Shown here piece by piece: positions 41,473 to 50,237 of a stretch of 64,000 bases of DNA. Each line of letters starts with the position of its first letter. The first letter of the stretch is position 1. The DNA is from Actinacidiphila rubida. Its GTDB lineage: Bacteria > Actinomycetota > Actinomycetes > Streptomycetales > Streptomycetaceae. The stretch is from NCBI RefSeq assembly GCF_900110255.1, contig NZ_FODD01000021.1:106349-170348 (forward strand), in the 5' to 3' direction. A model generated the notes under the pieces. It was not told where the DNA came from. It saw nothing but the letters and a program-made list of their open reading frames with translations, and ran no database searches. The position numbers and the translations under genes are program-made.

Positions 41473-42441
41473 TCAGACCGCGGCGGGGAGCGAACCGCCC
41501 TGCTCGCGGCGGTCGACCGCCTGCTGGAACAGGCGACCCGCGCGGTAGGACGAACGGACGAGCGGGCCGGACATGACACCCGCGTAGCCGATCTCCTCCG
41601 CCTCCTCCTTCAGCTCCACGAACTCCGCCGGCTTCACCCAGCGCTCCACCGGGTGGTGCCGCACCGAGGGCCGCAGGTACTGGGTGATGGTGATCAGCTC
41701 GCAGCCCGCGTCGTACAGGTCCTGCAGCGCCTGGCTGATCTCCTCGCGCTCCTCGCCCATGCCCAGGATCAGGTTGGACTTCGTCACCAGGCCGGCCTCG
41801 CGGGCGCGGGTGATGACCTCGAGGGAGCGCTCGTAGCGGAAGCCCGGGCGGATGCGCTTGAAGATGCGCGGCACCGTCTCCACGTTGTGCGCGAGCACCT
41901 CGGGGCGGGAGCCGAAGACCTCGGCGAGCTGGGCCGGCTCGGCGTTGAAGTCCGGGATGAGCAGCTCGACCTTGGTGCGGCCGGCGGCCCGCTCGGCGGT
42001 CATCGCGTGGATCTGCCGGACGGTCTCGGCGTACAGCCAGGCGCCGCCGTCCTCCAGGTCGTCGCGGGCGACGCCGGTGATGGTGGCGTAGTTCAGGTCC
42101 ATCGTGACGACGGACTCGCCGACGCGGCGCGGCTCGTCGCGGTCCAGCGCCTGCGGCTTGCCGGTGTCGATCTGGCAGAAGTCGCAGCGCCGGGTGCACT
42201 GGTCACCGCCGATGAGGAAGGTGGCCTCGCGGTCCTCCCAGCACTCGTAGATGTTGGGACAGCCGGCCTCCTGGCACACGGTGTGCAGCCCCTCGCTCTT
42301 CACGAGTTTCTGCATCTGCGTGTACTCGGGGCCCATCTTCGCCCGGGTCTTGATCCACTCGGGCTTGCGCTCGATGGGGGTCTGGCTGTTGCGGACCTCC
42401 AGGCGCAGCATCTTGCGTCCGTCGGGTGCGACTGCGGACAC
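41473..42441 (-). CDS. lipA: Lipoyl synthase
   Basis: LipA is a radical-SAM enzyme that inserts two sulfurs into protein-bound octanoyl chains to make lipoyl groups. The 322-residue protein has both iron-sulfur clusters: the auxiliary cluster CQEAGCPNIYECWE and the radical-SAM CTRRCDFC (CxxxCxxC). A final RSSYRAG motif also fits. Its products serve the E2 encoded at 54-56 kb. It is downstream of lipB on the same strand (75-bp gap containing a short hairpin), the usual pair order. ATG at 42441. Confidence 0.98.
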   Translation of the reverse strand: MSAVAPDGRKMLRLEVRNSQTPIERKPEWIKTRAKMGPEYTQMQKLVKSEGLHTVCQEAGCPNIYECWEDREATFLIGGDQCTRRCDFCQIDTGKPQALDRDEPRRVGESVVTMDLNYATITGVARDDLEDGGAWLYAETVRQIHAMTAERAAGRTKVELLIPDFNAEPAQLAEVFGSRPEVLAHNVETVPRIFKRIRPGFRYERSLEVITRAREAGLVTKSNLILGMGEEREEISQALQDLYDAGCELITITQYLRPSVRHHPVERWVKPAEFVELKEEAEEIGYAGVMSGPLVRSSYRAGRLFQQAVDRREQGGSLPAAV

Positions 42442-42495
42442 GACCGGCTCCCTACAGCTGAGATTTAGCCTGCGGCTTTGATTCTTCGGTAAACG

Positions 42496-42511
42496 CCAGG
42501 GTACGCCCTGG
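42496..42511 (-). repeat. Short inverted repeat between lipB and lipA
   Basis: CCAGGG-TACG-CCCTGG, six perfect pairs. It lies a few bases beyond the lipB stop in the 75-bp lipB-lipA gap; may modulate lipA read-through. Confidence 0.45.
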
Positions 42512-42516
42512 AATTC

Positions 42517-43296
42517 CTAGACGGCACGCGGCAGTGGCGCCGCGGAGCCCAGTACGTCGGAAAGGTGCTTCTCGACCACCGGCAGCACCTCGGCGACGCC
42601 GACCTCGCGGCCCAGCTCCTGGGAGAGCGAGGTCACCCCGGCGTCCCTGATGCCGCACGGCACGATCCGGTCGAACCAGGTGTTGTCGGGGTTGCAGTTG
42701 AAGGCGAAGCCGTGCATCGTCACGCCCTTGGCGACCCGGATGCCGATCGCCGCGAGCTTGCGGTCCTCACCGCGCTGACCCGCGTTCGACGGCGCGTACT
42801 CCGGGCCGCTCAGCCGCGGGTCGAACTCCTCGTCCGCCAGCCGCGGGTCGAAGTCCAGGGTAAGGCCGCCGGCGGGGCGCTCGGGAACCGCGTCGCCCAG
42901 CACCCACACGCCGGACCGGCCCTCGACCCGGGTCGTCTCCACGCCGAACTCCGCGGCCACCCGGATCAGCGCGTCCTCCAGCCGGCGCACGTGCGCGACC
43001 ACGTCCACCGGGCGCGGCAGCTTCAGGATCGGGTAGCCGACGAGCTGGCCGGGGCCGTGCCAGGTGATCTTGCCGCCGCGGTCCACGTCCACCACCGGGG
43101 TGCCGTCCAGCGGCCGTTCGTCGTCGGCCGTGCGGCGGCCGGCGGTGTACACCGGGGGGTGCTCCAGCAGCAGGCAGGTGTCCGGCACCTCGTCGGCGAA
43201 GCGGGCGGCGTGCACCCGGCGCTGCTCCTGCCACGCCTCGGTGTACTCCACGGCCTGCTCGCCGAACCCCAGGTGGACGAAGTCCAACTCCCTCAC
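42517..43296 (-). CDS. lipB: Lipoyl(octanoyl) transferase
   Basis: LipB moves an octanoyl group from acyl carrier protein to lipoyl-domain lysines; LipA then adds sulfur. The 259-residue protein has the catalytic Cys in RIVPCGIRDAGVTSL and Lys in RKLAAIGIRVAKGVTMHGFAFN, plus GGKITWHGPGQLVGYPI. An Asp/Pro-rich insertion (LTLDFDPRLADEEFDPRLSGPEY-like, about residues 149-174) is longer than in E. coli and looks typical of Streptomyces. GTG at 43296 follows GGAGGAG. Upstream of lipA. Confidence 0.96.
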   Translation of the reverse strand: MRELDFVHLGFGEQAVEYTEAWQEQRRVHAARFADEVPDTCLLLEHPPVYTAGRRTADDERPLDGTPVVDVDRGGKITWHGPGQLVGYPILKLPRPVDVVAHVRRLEDALIRVAAEFGVETTRVEGRSGVWVLGDAVPERPAGGLTLDFDPRLADEEFDPRLSGPEYAPSNAGQRGEDRKLAAIGIRVAKGVTMHGFAFNCNPDNTWFDRIVPCGIRDAGVTSLSQELGREVGVAEVLPVVEKHLSDVLGSAAPLPRAV

Positions 43297-43568
43297 GGTG
43301 ACTCCTCCGCAGTCCTCAGCGGCCGGCCGGCCGTGGGTCCCACGCCGCACCGTCTCGCTGCCTCCCTCACTGTACGGCGGCGGCCCGGCCGTCCGACGCG
43401 CCCGGGGTCCTACCACGGCGGCGTGACCGGTAGGGGGAGGTTTACCCGGTAATACCCCTTGTTGTCGCTCGTTCGGGGGAACGTTCGGCTGTGACGGTCA
43501 AGGGGTGGGTACTGACCGTTACATTCGCGCCGATCCGAGACCTCCCACGGAAGTGGACCGCACCGCCG

Positions 43569-45197
43569 ATGACGGAACGTGCCCCGCAGCGAACCTCCCA
43601 CCGCCCGACGGCAGGCCCGGACACCAGGGGCCGCGACGACCAGCGCCCGGACGACGACGAGGCCGGGCCCTTGGCCGGGCAAGTGACCGGTCAGGCGGCC
43701 GGTCAGGCGGCCGGCCGCGCCGCCGGCCCGCCCGGCCCGACCCGGCAGATCCGCCCCAACCGCAGGCTCGCCGCGCTCATCACGGAGGCCGGCTTCTCCC
43801 ACGCGGGGCTCGCCCGCCGGGTCGACCAGCTCGGCATCGAGCACGGCCTGGACCTGCGCTACGACAAGACCTCCGTCACCCGGTGGCTGCGCGGCCAGCA
43901 GCCGCGCGGCACCACGCCCGCGCTGATCGCCGAGGTGTTCACGCAGCGCCTCGGGCGGCGGCTGTCCGCCCAGGACCTCGGCCTCGACGCCTGCGCGCCG
44001 GTCTACGCCGGACTCGAGTACGCGGCCACGCCGCTGGAGGCCGTGGACATCGTCAGCGGCCTGTGGCGCAAGGACACCGGCAGCCAGGCGGAGCTGCGGA
44101 AGATCGCGTTCACCCCGGCCGGACTGGTCGTCCCCAGCCGCGACTGGCTGATCGGGCGGGCCGACGACACCGTCGTGCCGCCCGCGCCGGGCGACCTGCG
44201 CGTACCGGCCCAGTCGCGGGGTCACCGCACCGGCGGCCAACCCGCGGGGGCCGCGGGCGGGGCGGCCGCGGAGCCGCCCAGGGCCGCCGGTACGCGGGTC
44301 GGCGGCGGCGACGTCGCCGCGGTCGGCGCCGTCGGGGAGCTCTTCCGCTCCCTCGACCACGCGTACGGCGGCGGCCACGCCCGGCAGGCCCTCGTGCGCT
44401 ACCTGGAGCACGAGGCCGAGCCGATGCTGCGCGGCACCTACAGCGAGGTGCTGGGCCGCCGCCTGTTCGCCGCGGTCGCCGACCTCACCCGGCTCGCCGG
44501 CTGGACCTCCTACGACATCGGCGCGCACGGCCTCGCCCAGCGGTACTTCGTCCAGGCGCTGCGGCTGGCGCAGGCGGCGGGGGACCGGGCCTACGGCGGG
44601 TACGTGCTGGTGACGATGAGCCGCCAGGCGGTCCACCTCGGCCACGGGCGGGAGGCCGTGCAACTGGCCAGGGTCGCCCAGCAGGGGGTCGGCACCGGTG
44701 CGCCGCTCACCGTGCAGGCGCTGCTGCACGCGGCCGAGGCGCGCGGCCACGGCCTGCTCGGCGAGAGCCGCGCCTGCACGGCCGCGCTGGCCCGGGCCGA
44801 GCGCGCGCTCGGCGCCGCGCGGGCGGGCGACGAGGTGCCGCCGTGGGCCCGCTTCTTCGACGAGGCCCAGCTCGCCGACGAGTTCGGGCACTGCCACCGC
44901 GACCTGCAGCAGTGGCGGCCGGCCGTCCAGCACGCCGAGCGCTCCCTGCAGCTGCGCGGCCCCGGGTACGCGCGCAGCCGCGTCTTCTGCCGCACGGTCC
45001 TGGCCTCCGCGCGGCTGGGCCTCGGCGAGGTCGACGCGGCGTGCGCCCACGCGTACGAGGCCGTCCGGGCGGCGGGTGACCTGCGGTCCGCCCGCGCCAC
45101 GGAGTACGTCCGCGACTTCGGCCGCCGCCTCGACCCCTACCGCGACACCGCCCCCGCCCGCGCCTTCCGCGACCGCCTCACGGCACCCCGCACGTGA
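43569..45197 (+). CDS. Transcriptional regulator with HTH and TPR-like C-terminal region
   Basis: A 542-residue cytoplasmic regulator. After a Pro/Gly/Asp-rich disordered start, an XRE-like HTH domain spans ~65-140: RRLAALITEAGFSHAGLARRVDQLG ... TSVTRWLRGQQPRGTTPALIAEVFTQRLGRRL. The remaining ~350 residues are helical with TPR-like periodicity (AQRYFVQALRLAQAAGDRAYGGYVLVTMSRQAV, AVQLARVAQQG, AACAHAYEAVRAAGDLRSA). This resembles NsdA-type Streptomyces regulators that repress development and antibiotics. ATG at 43569 lacks a clear ribosome site; an in-frame GTG at 43491 is the alternative. Targets unknown. Confidence 0.82.
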   Translation: MTERAPQRTSHRPTAGPDTRGRDDQRPDDDEAGPLAGQVTGQAAGQAAGRAAGPPGPTRQIRPNRRLAALITEAGFSHAGLARRVDQLGIEHGLDLRYDKTSVTRWLRGQQPRGTTPALIAEVFTQRLGRRLSAQDLGLDACAPVYAGLEYAATPLEAVDIVSGLWRKDTGSQAELRKIAFTPAGLVVPSRDWLIGRADDTVVPPAPGDLRVPAQSRGHRTGGQPAGAAGGAAAEPPRAAGTRVGGGDVAAVGAVGELFRSLDHAYGGGHARQALVRYLEHEAEPMLRGTYSEVLGRRLFAAVADLTRLAGWTSYDIGAHGLAQRYFVQALRLAQAAGDRAYGGYVLVTMSRQAVHLGHGREAVQLARVAQQGVGTGAPLTVQALLHAAEARGHGLLGESRACTAALARAERALGAARAGDEVPPWARFFDEAQLADEFGHCHRDLQQWRPAVQHAERSLQLRGPGYARSRVFCRTVLASARLGLGEVDAACAHAYEAVRAAGDLRSARATEYVRDFGRRLDPYRDTAPARAFRDRLTAPRT

Positions 45198-45740
45198 CTC
45201 CCACGCCCGGGACGGGCCCGCCGGTCCGTCCGGGTGCCCTCCCGGGCGGGCGCTCGCCCTGTGCGGCCGGTGCTCCGGTGCTCCCGTGCTCCCGTGCGTT
45301 CGGCCGGCGACCGGCGGGCAGCCCCGGACGGACCGGTCCGCCCGGGGCGGGCACCGGGCGGGGCCGCCCGTCCGAGGGGGGTTCGCCGCGCGCGCTGGGG
45401 GAGAGCCTGAGGGGACCCGACGACCACCGGCCTTCGGCCGGGAGGCGCGCCCCGGCGCGGGCGAACGGCCACCGGCCGGTGGTCCGGAGCGGACCGCACA
45501 GCCCCTTCGGGGCGGTGGCGGCGTGCGGGCCCGCGGGGCGGTCGCGCGGTTGCCCGTGCCGCCGGGTCGCGCCCCCTCCTCCCGGGTGCGCCCTGAGCGG
45601 GCGCGGCGTCACCGCCCAGGGGCGCGGGTTACCGCCGCCGGCCACAGGGAGGAAGCGGGCCGCAGGGAAGAAGGGACGCACCACGCGAGTGGCGGACGGG
45701 CGGCCCGGCGCAGGGCCGCGGTGCCTGGAAGGATGGCGGA
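45198..45740. repeat. Gene-free gap with dispersed repeat copy A
   Basis: No credible gene in 543 bp. It holds copy A of a dispersed repeat (about 45429-45525): CCTTCGGCCGGGAGG at its left end, an invariant 31-bp core at 45466-45496, and CCCCTTCGGGG at 45502-45512. Its core is the exact reverse complement of copy C at 59340-59370, so the two are inversely oriented. Downstream of the HTH regulator. Confidence 0.7.
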
Positions 45741-46637
45741 ATGAAGATCGCGGTGAGCGGAACCAGCGGACTGATCGGCGGCGCCCTCGCGACAGCCCTC
45801 GCGGCCGACGGGCACGACGTCCTCCGTCTCGTGCGGCACGCCCCTAAAGGCCCGGGCGAGGCCCGCTGGGACCCGGACGCCGGAACCGTCGACACCGACG
45901 CCCTGGCCGGCTGCCAGGCCGTCGTCCACCTCGCCGGCGCCGGCATCGGCGACCGCCGCTGGACCGACGACCGCAAGAAGGTCCTGCGCGACAGCCGCGT
46001 CAACGGCACCCGCACCCTCGCCCGTGCCGCGGCCGCGCTCCCCACGCCCCCTTCCGTCCTGGTGTGCGGCAGCGCCATCGGCTACTACGGCGAGACCGGC
46101 GACGGCTGGGTCGACGAGAGCAGCCCGGCCGGCGAGGGCTTCCTCGCCGACCTGGTGGTCGACTGGGAGGCCGCCGCGGACCCGGCCCGCGACGCCGGCA
46201 TCCGCACCGTCCACGCCCGCACGGGCCTCGTCGTCGCGAAGAACGGCGGTGCCTGGGCGCCGCTCTTCCCCCTCTTCCGGGCCGGCCTCGGCGGCCGGCT
46301 GGGCAGCGGCCGGCAGTACTGGAGCTTCATCGCGCTGGCCGACGAGATCGCCGCGCTGCGCTTCCTGATCGACACCCCCGGCGTGTCCGGCCCGGTCAAC
46401 CTCACCGCGCCGGAACCGCTGACGAACCGTGAGGTCACCAGGGCGATGGGCCGCGTGTTGCGGCGTCCGACGCTGGCGAGCGTGCCCGGGCCCGTCCTGC
46501 GCACCGTCCTCGGCGAGTTCGCCGGCGACGTGCTCGGCAGCCAGCGGGTCCGGCCGCGGAAGCTGCTCGACGCCGGCTTCACGTACCGGTACCCGGAGAT
46601 CGACCAGGCCCTCAGGGCCGCGCTGTCGGCTTCCTGA
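45741..46637 (+). CDS. TIGR01777-family NAD(P)-dependent epimerase-like protein
   Basis: A 298-residue SDR-fold protein of the TIGR01777/SulA-like family. It begins MKIAVSGTSGLIGGALATALAADGHDV (the GxxGxxG dinucleotide loop), has VVHLAGAGIGDRRWTDDRKK, the family motif SAIGYYGETGDGWVDESSP (S and YxxxK-like site in altered form) and a C-terminal SAFGRRPTL/LRRPTLASVPGPVLRTVLGEFAGDVLGSQRVRP-type region. Members are annotated as nucleoside-diphosphate sugar epimerases or cell-division regulators, with no firm function. ATG at 45741. It is followed by the FAD-dependent oxidoreductase. Confidence 0.9.
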   Translation: MKIAVSGTSGLIGGALATALAADGHDVLRLVRHAPKGPGEARWDPDAGTVDTDALAGCQAVVHLAGAGIGDRRWTDDRKKVLRDSRVNGTRTLARAAAALPTPPSVLVCGSAIGYYGETGDGWVDESSPAGEGFLADLVVDWEAAADPARDAGIRTVHARTGLVVAKNGGAWAPLFPLFRAGLGGRLGSGRQYWSFIALADEIAALRFLIDTPGVSGPVNLTAPEPLTNREVTRAMGRVLRRPTLASVPGPVLRTVLGEFAGDVLGSQRVRPRKLLDAGFTYRYPEIDQALRAALSAS

Positions 46638-46777
46638 CGGCGGGAAGTCCGGAAACGTCGGGTCGGTCCCGCATCGTTTGCCTTTGTTGGGGGCATGACC
46701 CCTACCAGCGTCGGCGGTGCTCCAGGGCGCCACCCCGGCGCGAGCGGGGAACGGACCCGATCTCCGGGAGGGGCATC

Positions 46778-48070
46778 GTGCTCTCACCAGCACGCGGACA
46801 AGGGGCGGTGGCCGCCGCTGACGTGATCGTGATCGGTGCGGGACTGGCGGGGCTGGCCGCCGCCCGGCACCTGGTGGACGGCGGCCTGTCGGTCACCGTC
46901 CTGGAGGCCGCGGAACGGGTGGGCGGCCGGATGGCCACCGACACGGTGGACGGCTTCCGGCTCGACCGCGGCCCTCAACTGCTCAACACCTCCTATCCCG
47001 AACTGCACCGCAGCGCGGAACTGCGCGCACTGCCGCTGGCGCCGGTCGCGCCGGGCGCGGTGCTGCGCGGCGCGGGCCGCGGCTACCGGGTGGGCGATCC
47101 GCGGGGCCTTCGCGTCCCGTTCAGCTCGCCGCGGGCGCCGATCGGCTCCGCGCTGGACAAGGCCAGGCTCGGCGCGACGCTGAACCGACTGGCCGGCACG
47201 CCCGCCGCGCGGCTGGGCGCGCGCCCGGAGACGACGGCCGCGCAGGCGCTGAGCGCGCGCGGGTTCGCGCCGCGCACCGTCGACGGGTTCCTGCGGCCGC
47301 TGCTGGCGGCGCTGCTGTGCGACCCCGAACTGGGCACGTCCAGCAGGGTCGCGGACCTGGAGCTGCGGGCGTTCGCACGGGGCCGTACGTGTCTGCCGGC
47401 GGGCGGCGCGGCGAGCGTTCCGGCGCGGCTGGCCGAGGCGCTGCCGCCGGGCACCGTGCGGCTGGGGACGCGCGCGACGCGGGTCGCGGTCAACGCGGTG
47501 CTCACCGAGGACGGAGCCGAACTGCCGTGCCGCGGCGTGGTCGTGGCGACCGACGCGCGGTCGGCGTGCGCGCTGCTGCCGGGGCTGAGGCTGCCCGGGT
47601 TCCACCAGGTGACGGTGGTGCACCACGCGGCGCCCGTGGCCGCGGTGCGCGAGCCGGCGCTGGTGCTGGACGCGGACCGGCTGGGCCCGGTCTCGCACAC
47701 CTTCCCGGCGAGCGTGGTCGATCCGAGCCGGGCGCCCGCCGGACGGGCGCTGGTCAGTTCCGTGGTGCTCGGGCCGCCACCGGACGGCGAGGACGACAAG
47801 TCGATCCGGGCGCATCTGGCGGAGCTGTACGAGACGCCGACCGAGCGGTGGGAGCTGCTCGCGATGCACACGGATCCCGACGCGGTGCCGGCGATGCCCA
47901 CGCCGCACGACCTGCACCGGCCGGTCCGGCTCCTCGCGGGCCTCTACGTGTGCGGCGACCACCGCGACACCAGTTCCGTCCAGGGCGCACTCCACTCCGG
48001 CCGCCGGGCGGCCGCGGCCGCCCTCCACGACATGCGCGCGTCCCGCCCCGCCGCCCCCGAGGCGGCGTAG
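46778..48070 (+). CDS. FAD-dependent amine oxidase-like oxidoreductase
   Basis: A 430-residue flavoprotein. It has the FAD-binding DVIVIGAGLAGLAAARHLVDGG with the following E of VLEAAERVGGRM (the amine-oxidase/protoporphyrinogen-oxidase RxGGR motif) and a late dinucleotide segment GLYVCGDHRDTSSVQGALHSGRRAA. The overall pattern fits the carotenoid/monoamine-oxidase family; the substrate is unknown. GTG at 46778 follows GGGAGGGG. It lies 140 bp after the epimerase-like gene, so a common transcript is possible. Confidence 0.88.
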   Translation: MLSPARGQGAVAAADVIVIGAGLAGLAAARHLVDGGLSVTVLEAAERVGGRMATDTVDGFRLDRGPQLLNTSYPELHRSAELRALPLAPVAPGAVLRGAGRGYRVGDPRGLRVPFSSPRAPIGSALDKARLGATLNRLAGTPAARLGARPETTAAQALSARGFAPRTVDGFLRPLLAALLCDPELGTSSRVADLELRAFARGRTCLPAGGAASVPARLAEALPPGTVRLGTRATRVAVNAVLTEDGAELPCRGVVVATDARSACALLPGLRLPGFHQVTVVHHAAPVAAVREPALVLDADRLGPVSHTFPASVVDPSRAPAGRALVSSVVLGPPPDGEDDKSIRAHLAELYETPTERWELLAMHTDPDAVPAMPTPHDLHRPVRLLAGLYVCGDHRDTSSVQGALHSGRRAAAAALHDMRASRPAAPEAA

Positions 48071-48409
48071 CGCCCCCGGGGCGCGAGGTCCCCGTCCGCC
48101 CCGGCCCACCGCCCAGCAGTGGGCCGGGGCGGGGGGACTTCGCGTTCCCGCGGGTGACTTCCGCTCGCGCGGGGCGAGCCCGGGAGGACGGGGGCGTGGG
48201 ATTTCGCGGCCTTCGGCCGGGAGGTGTCGCGTGGCAGGCCGTGGCGGTGCCGCACGCCGCCATCCGCCCCGAAGGGACTGTCGGGTCCGCCCCGGCCCAC
48301 CGTCCGGTGGTCCGCCGGTGCCTGGGGCCCCGCGTTCCCGCGGCTGACCCCTCGCCCGCGGGGACGGGCGAGCGTCCCGCCGGGCAGGGCGCTCGCGGGG
48401 GAACCCGGG
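48071..48409. repeat. Intergenic gap with dispersed repeat copy B
   Basis: 339 bp without a credible gene. Bases 48208-48312 are copy B of the dispersed repeat: GGCCTTCGGCCGGGAGGTG at the left, GTGGCGGTGCCGCAC near 48241 and GTCCGGTGG at 48302-48310, in the same orientation as copy C but more diverged. The flanking bases are GC-rich and show nothing else. Confidence 0.65.
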
Positions 48410-48922
48410 TCAGACGAAGCGGGGCCAGAGGTGGGGGTAGCGCAGAGCCATCGTGCCCTCGTTGTCGAAGTCGAGCGCCTCCCCTTCGGGCACACCCTGG
48501 CGGGGGAGTTCGAGGTCGGGGAGGCGGACGCCGGTGAGCTGTTCGTACGCCTCGTCCGCCGCGTAGCCCAGGTCCTCCGCGTCGCCGTCCGTCTCGGGGT
48601 CGAACTCCGGGACCAGGAACGCCAGGTCGTCCGGCGCGGCGAGCGCGCCCTCGAAGACGTGCCGGCCCTGGCCGATCAGCCAGCAGCGGAAGTAGTCGAA
48701 GGACTCCTCGTCCGCGCCGCCGAGCATGATGTCGGCCGCGCCCCACAGATCCCAGCGGAACGCCCGGGCGAAGCGCGTCTCGAAGTGGCGCGCGAAGTCG
48801 AGCACGGCCTCCGGGTCGAGCTGCGCGAGGCGCTCGACGAGCAGGTCGGCGTGCTCCTCGGGATCACCGTCCGCGGCCTCGCGCGAGCTGTCGACGATCT
48901 CCCAGAACTCCGTCTCGTCCAT
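48410..48922 (-). CDS. DUF4240-family protein
   Basis: A 170-residue acidic, soluble protein of the DUF4240 family, recognised from the start MDETEFWEIVDSSREAADGDPEEHADLLVERLAQL, the LWGAADIMLGGADEESFDYFRCWLIGQGR core and the Tyr/Asp-rich region that follows. The family has no proven function and is often near antitoxin-like or secretion genes. ATG at 48922 begins the conserved region; the longer in-frame opening at 48955 is not conserved. Monocistronic between repeat copy B and the double-GNAT gene. Confidence 0.88.
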   Translation of the reverse strand: MDETEFWEIVDSSREAADGDPEEHADLLVERLAQLDPEAVLDFARHFETRFARAFRWDLWGAADIMLGGADEESFDYFRCWLIGQGRHVFEGALAAPDDLAFLVPEFDPETDGDAEDLGYAADEAYEQLTGVRLPDLELPRQGVPEGEALDFDNEGTMALRYPHLWPRFV

Positions 48923-49021
48923 CACGCGTCCAGCTTCCCGGTTGGCGCGCCGCACTGCACGCGGACCGGCCGGGATGCGCCCGTGTCGTTACGTTCGGGC
49001 GGGCCGGGCCGGGGGGAGATG

Positions 49022-50017
49022 TCAGCGCTTGCGCAGGTCGAGCCGGTATTTCACGGTCCGGTGCCGGGGGCGGAAGCCGAGCGCCGTGTTGACGGCGAGC
49101 ATGTGTCGGTTCTCGTCGGCGTTGTCCGCCTGGATCTCGGTGATGCCCGGGTGCCCGGACCGCACCCGGCGCAGCATGGCGGCCTTGAGCCACAGGCCGA
49201 GGCCGTGGCCGCGGTGCTCGGGCAGCACCGCGGTGTCGTACTGCTGGGCGCGGCCCGACAGGCCGGCGGGCAGGACGAGTTCGGTGTAGCCGGCCACCTC
49301 GCCGTCGGCCTCGCTGACCGCCGCGACGGTCAGCAGCCGCTCCCCGCGCGCGGCGACGGCCTCGGCGGCGGCGCGGACCCGCGCCTCGTCCCAGCCGCCG
49401 TCGCCGAGGTCCGGGCCGCCGGCGGCCGCACCGGCCGTGCCGGCGCGGGCGCGGGTGAAGGCCGCGGCGAGTTCGTCGGGGACGACGCCGTCCCAGGCGG
49501 TGAGCCGGTAGCCGGCGTGGGGGACGTCGGGGAGCCTGCCGATCTGCTCGGGGGCCTCGGCCAGGGCCAGCCGCAGCCGCGTGAGCCGCAGCACCGGCGT
49601 GAAGTCGCGGGCGGCCAGGAAGCCCTCGCCGGGCGTGCCGGCGGTGACCTCGGTGACGATGCCGCGGCAGTCGGCTCCGCGGGCCGCGTCGGTGACCGTG
49701 GACAGCAGCCGCGATCCGGCGCCGAGCCGCCGGTGCGCCGGGTGCACGGTCATGTCGACCTCGGCGAGGTGGACGTGGCCGGGCCGGGAGAACAGCCGCA
49801 GCGCCGCGGTGGCCACGGGCTCCCCCGCGGTGCCGCGGACCAGCCACAGCACCACTGTGCTGTCGGCGCCCGGGGTGGTCAGGCGCGCCCGCACGGCGTC
49901 CTCCACCGGGACCGGCTCGTCGGGCCGGTCGTGGGCGAGGGCCGCGCTCTGCACCCGGTGCCAGGCACGGAAGTCCTCGGCCGTGGGCGCGGTCAGCGGG
50001 ATCGGGTTGGCAGGCAT
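49022..50017 (-). CDS. Tandem GNAT acetyltransferase
   Basis: A 331-residue protein with two GNAT-like halves. The N-terminal half contains VDMTVHPAHRRLGAGSRLLSTVTDAA, a good acetyl-CoA motif A (HRRLGAG). The C-terminal half has YDTAVLPEHRGHGLGLWLKAAMLRRV and TEIQADNADENRHMLAVNTALGFRP, again a full motif A (HRGHGLG) and motif B. Both look functional, unlike degenerate duplications. Such double-GNAT proteins are common in Streptomyces; the substrate is unknown. ATG at 50017. Confidence 0.88.
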   Translation of the reverse strand: MPANPIPLTAPTAEDFRAWHRVQSAALAHDRPDEPVPVEDAVRARLTTPGADSTVVLWLVRGTAGEPVATAALRLFSRPGHVHLAEVDMTVHPAHRRLGAGSRLLSTVTDAARGADCRGIVTEVTAGTPGEGFLAARDFTPVLRLTRLRLALAEAPEQIGRLPDVPHAGYRLTAWDGVVPDELAAAFTRARAGTAGAAAGGPDLGDGGWDEARVRAAAEAVAARGERLLTVAAVSEADGEVAGYTELVLPAGLSGRAQQYDTAVLPEHRGHGLGLWLKAAMLRRVRSGHPGITEIQADNADENRHMLAVNTALGFRPRHRTVKYRLDLRKR

Positions 50018-50190
50018 CCGGGGGACCGTAGCCGCTGCGCGGAGCGGGCGGCAATCCCTTTCCGGCCGGTAGGTTGGCTGCTTTCCGACCGAACGCCTGC
50101 TGCCCCAGGGGCGGGTGTGTCTCAAGGGGCGGGTGCCGGGTTGATCCCGGGACGCCCCCCGGGGTTCGGGCGGTGGTGGAGAAACGCCCG

Positions 50191-50225
50191 GGGGTGCCGC
50201 GCCGAAGTCCATGGCGCGGCACCCC
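50191..50225 (-). terminator. aceE terminator hairpin
   Basis: GGGGTGCC...GCC (50191-50203) pairs perfectly over 13 bp with 50213-50225, 12 bp past the aceE stop. No U-run, as usual for this DNA. Confidence 0.8.
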
Positions 50226-50237
50226 TCCGGTCGCCTC

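Noticed and set aside
45178..45684. Possible gene in the 45.2-45.7 kb gap
   Set aside because: Frames are open on both strands because of the repeat and GC content, and the same peptide-like string recurs in the other repeat copies, showing it is DNA repeat rather than protein conservation.
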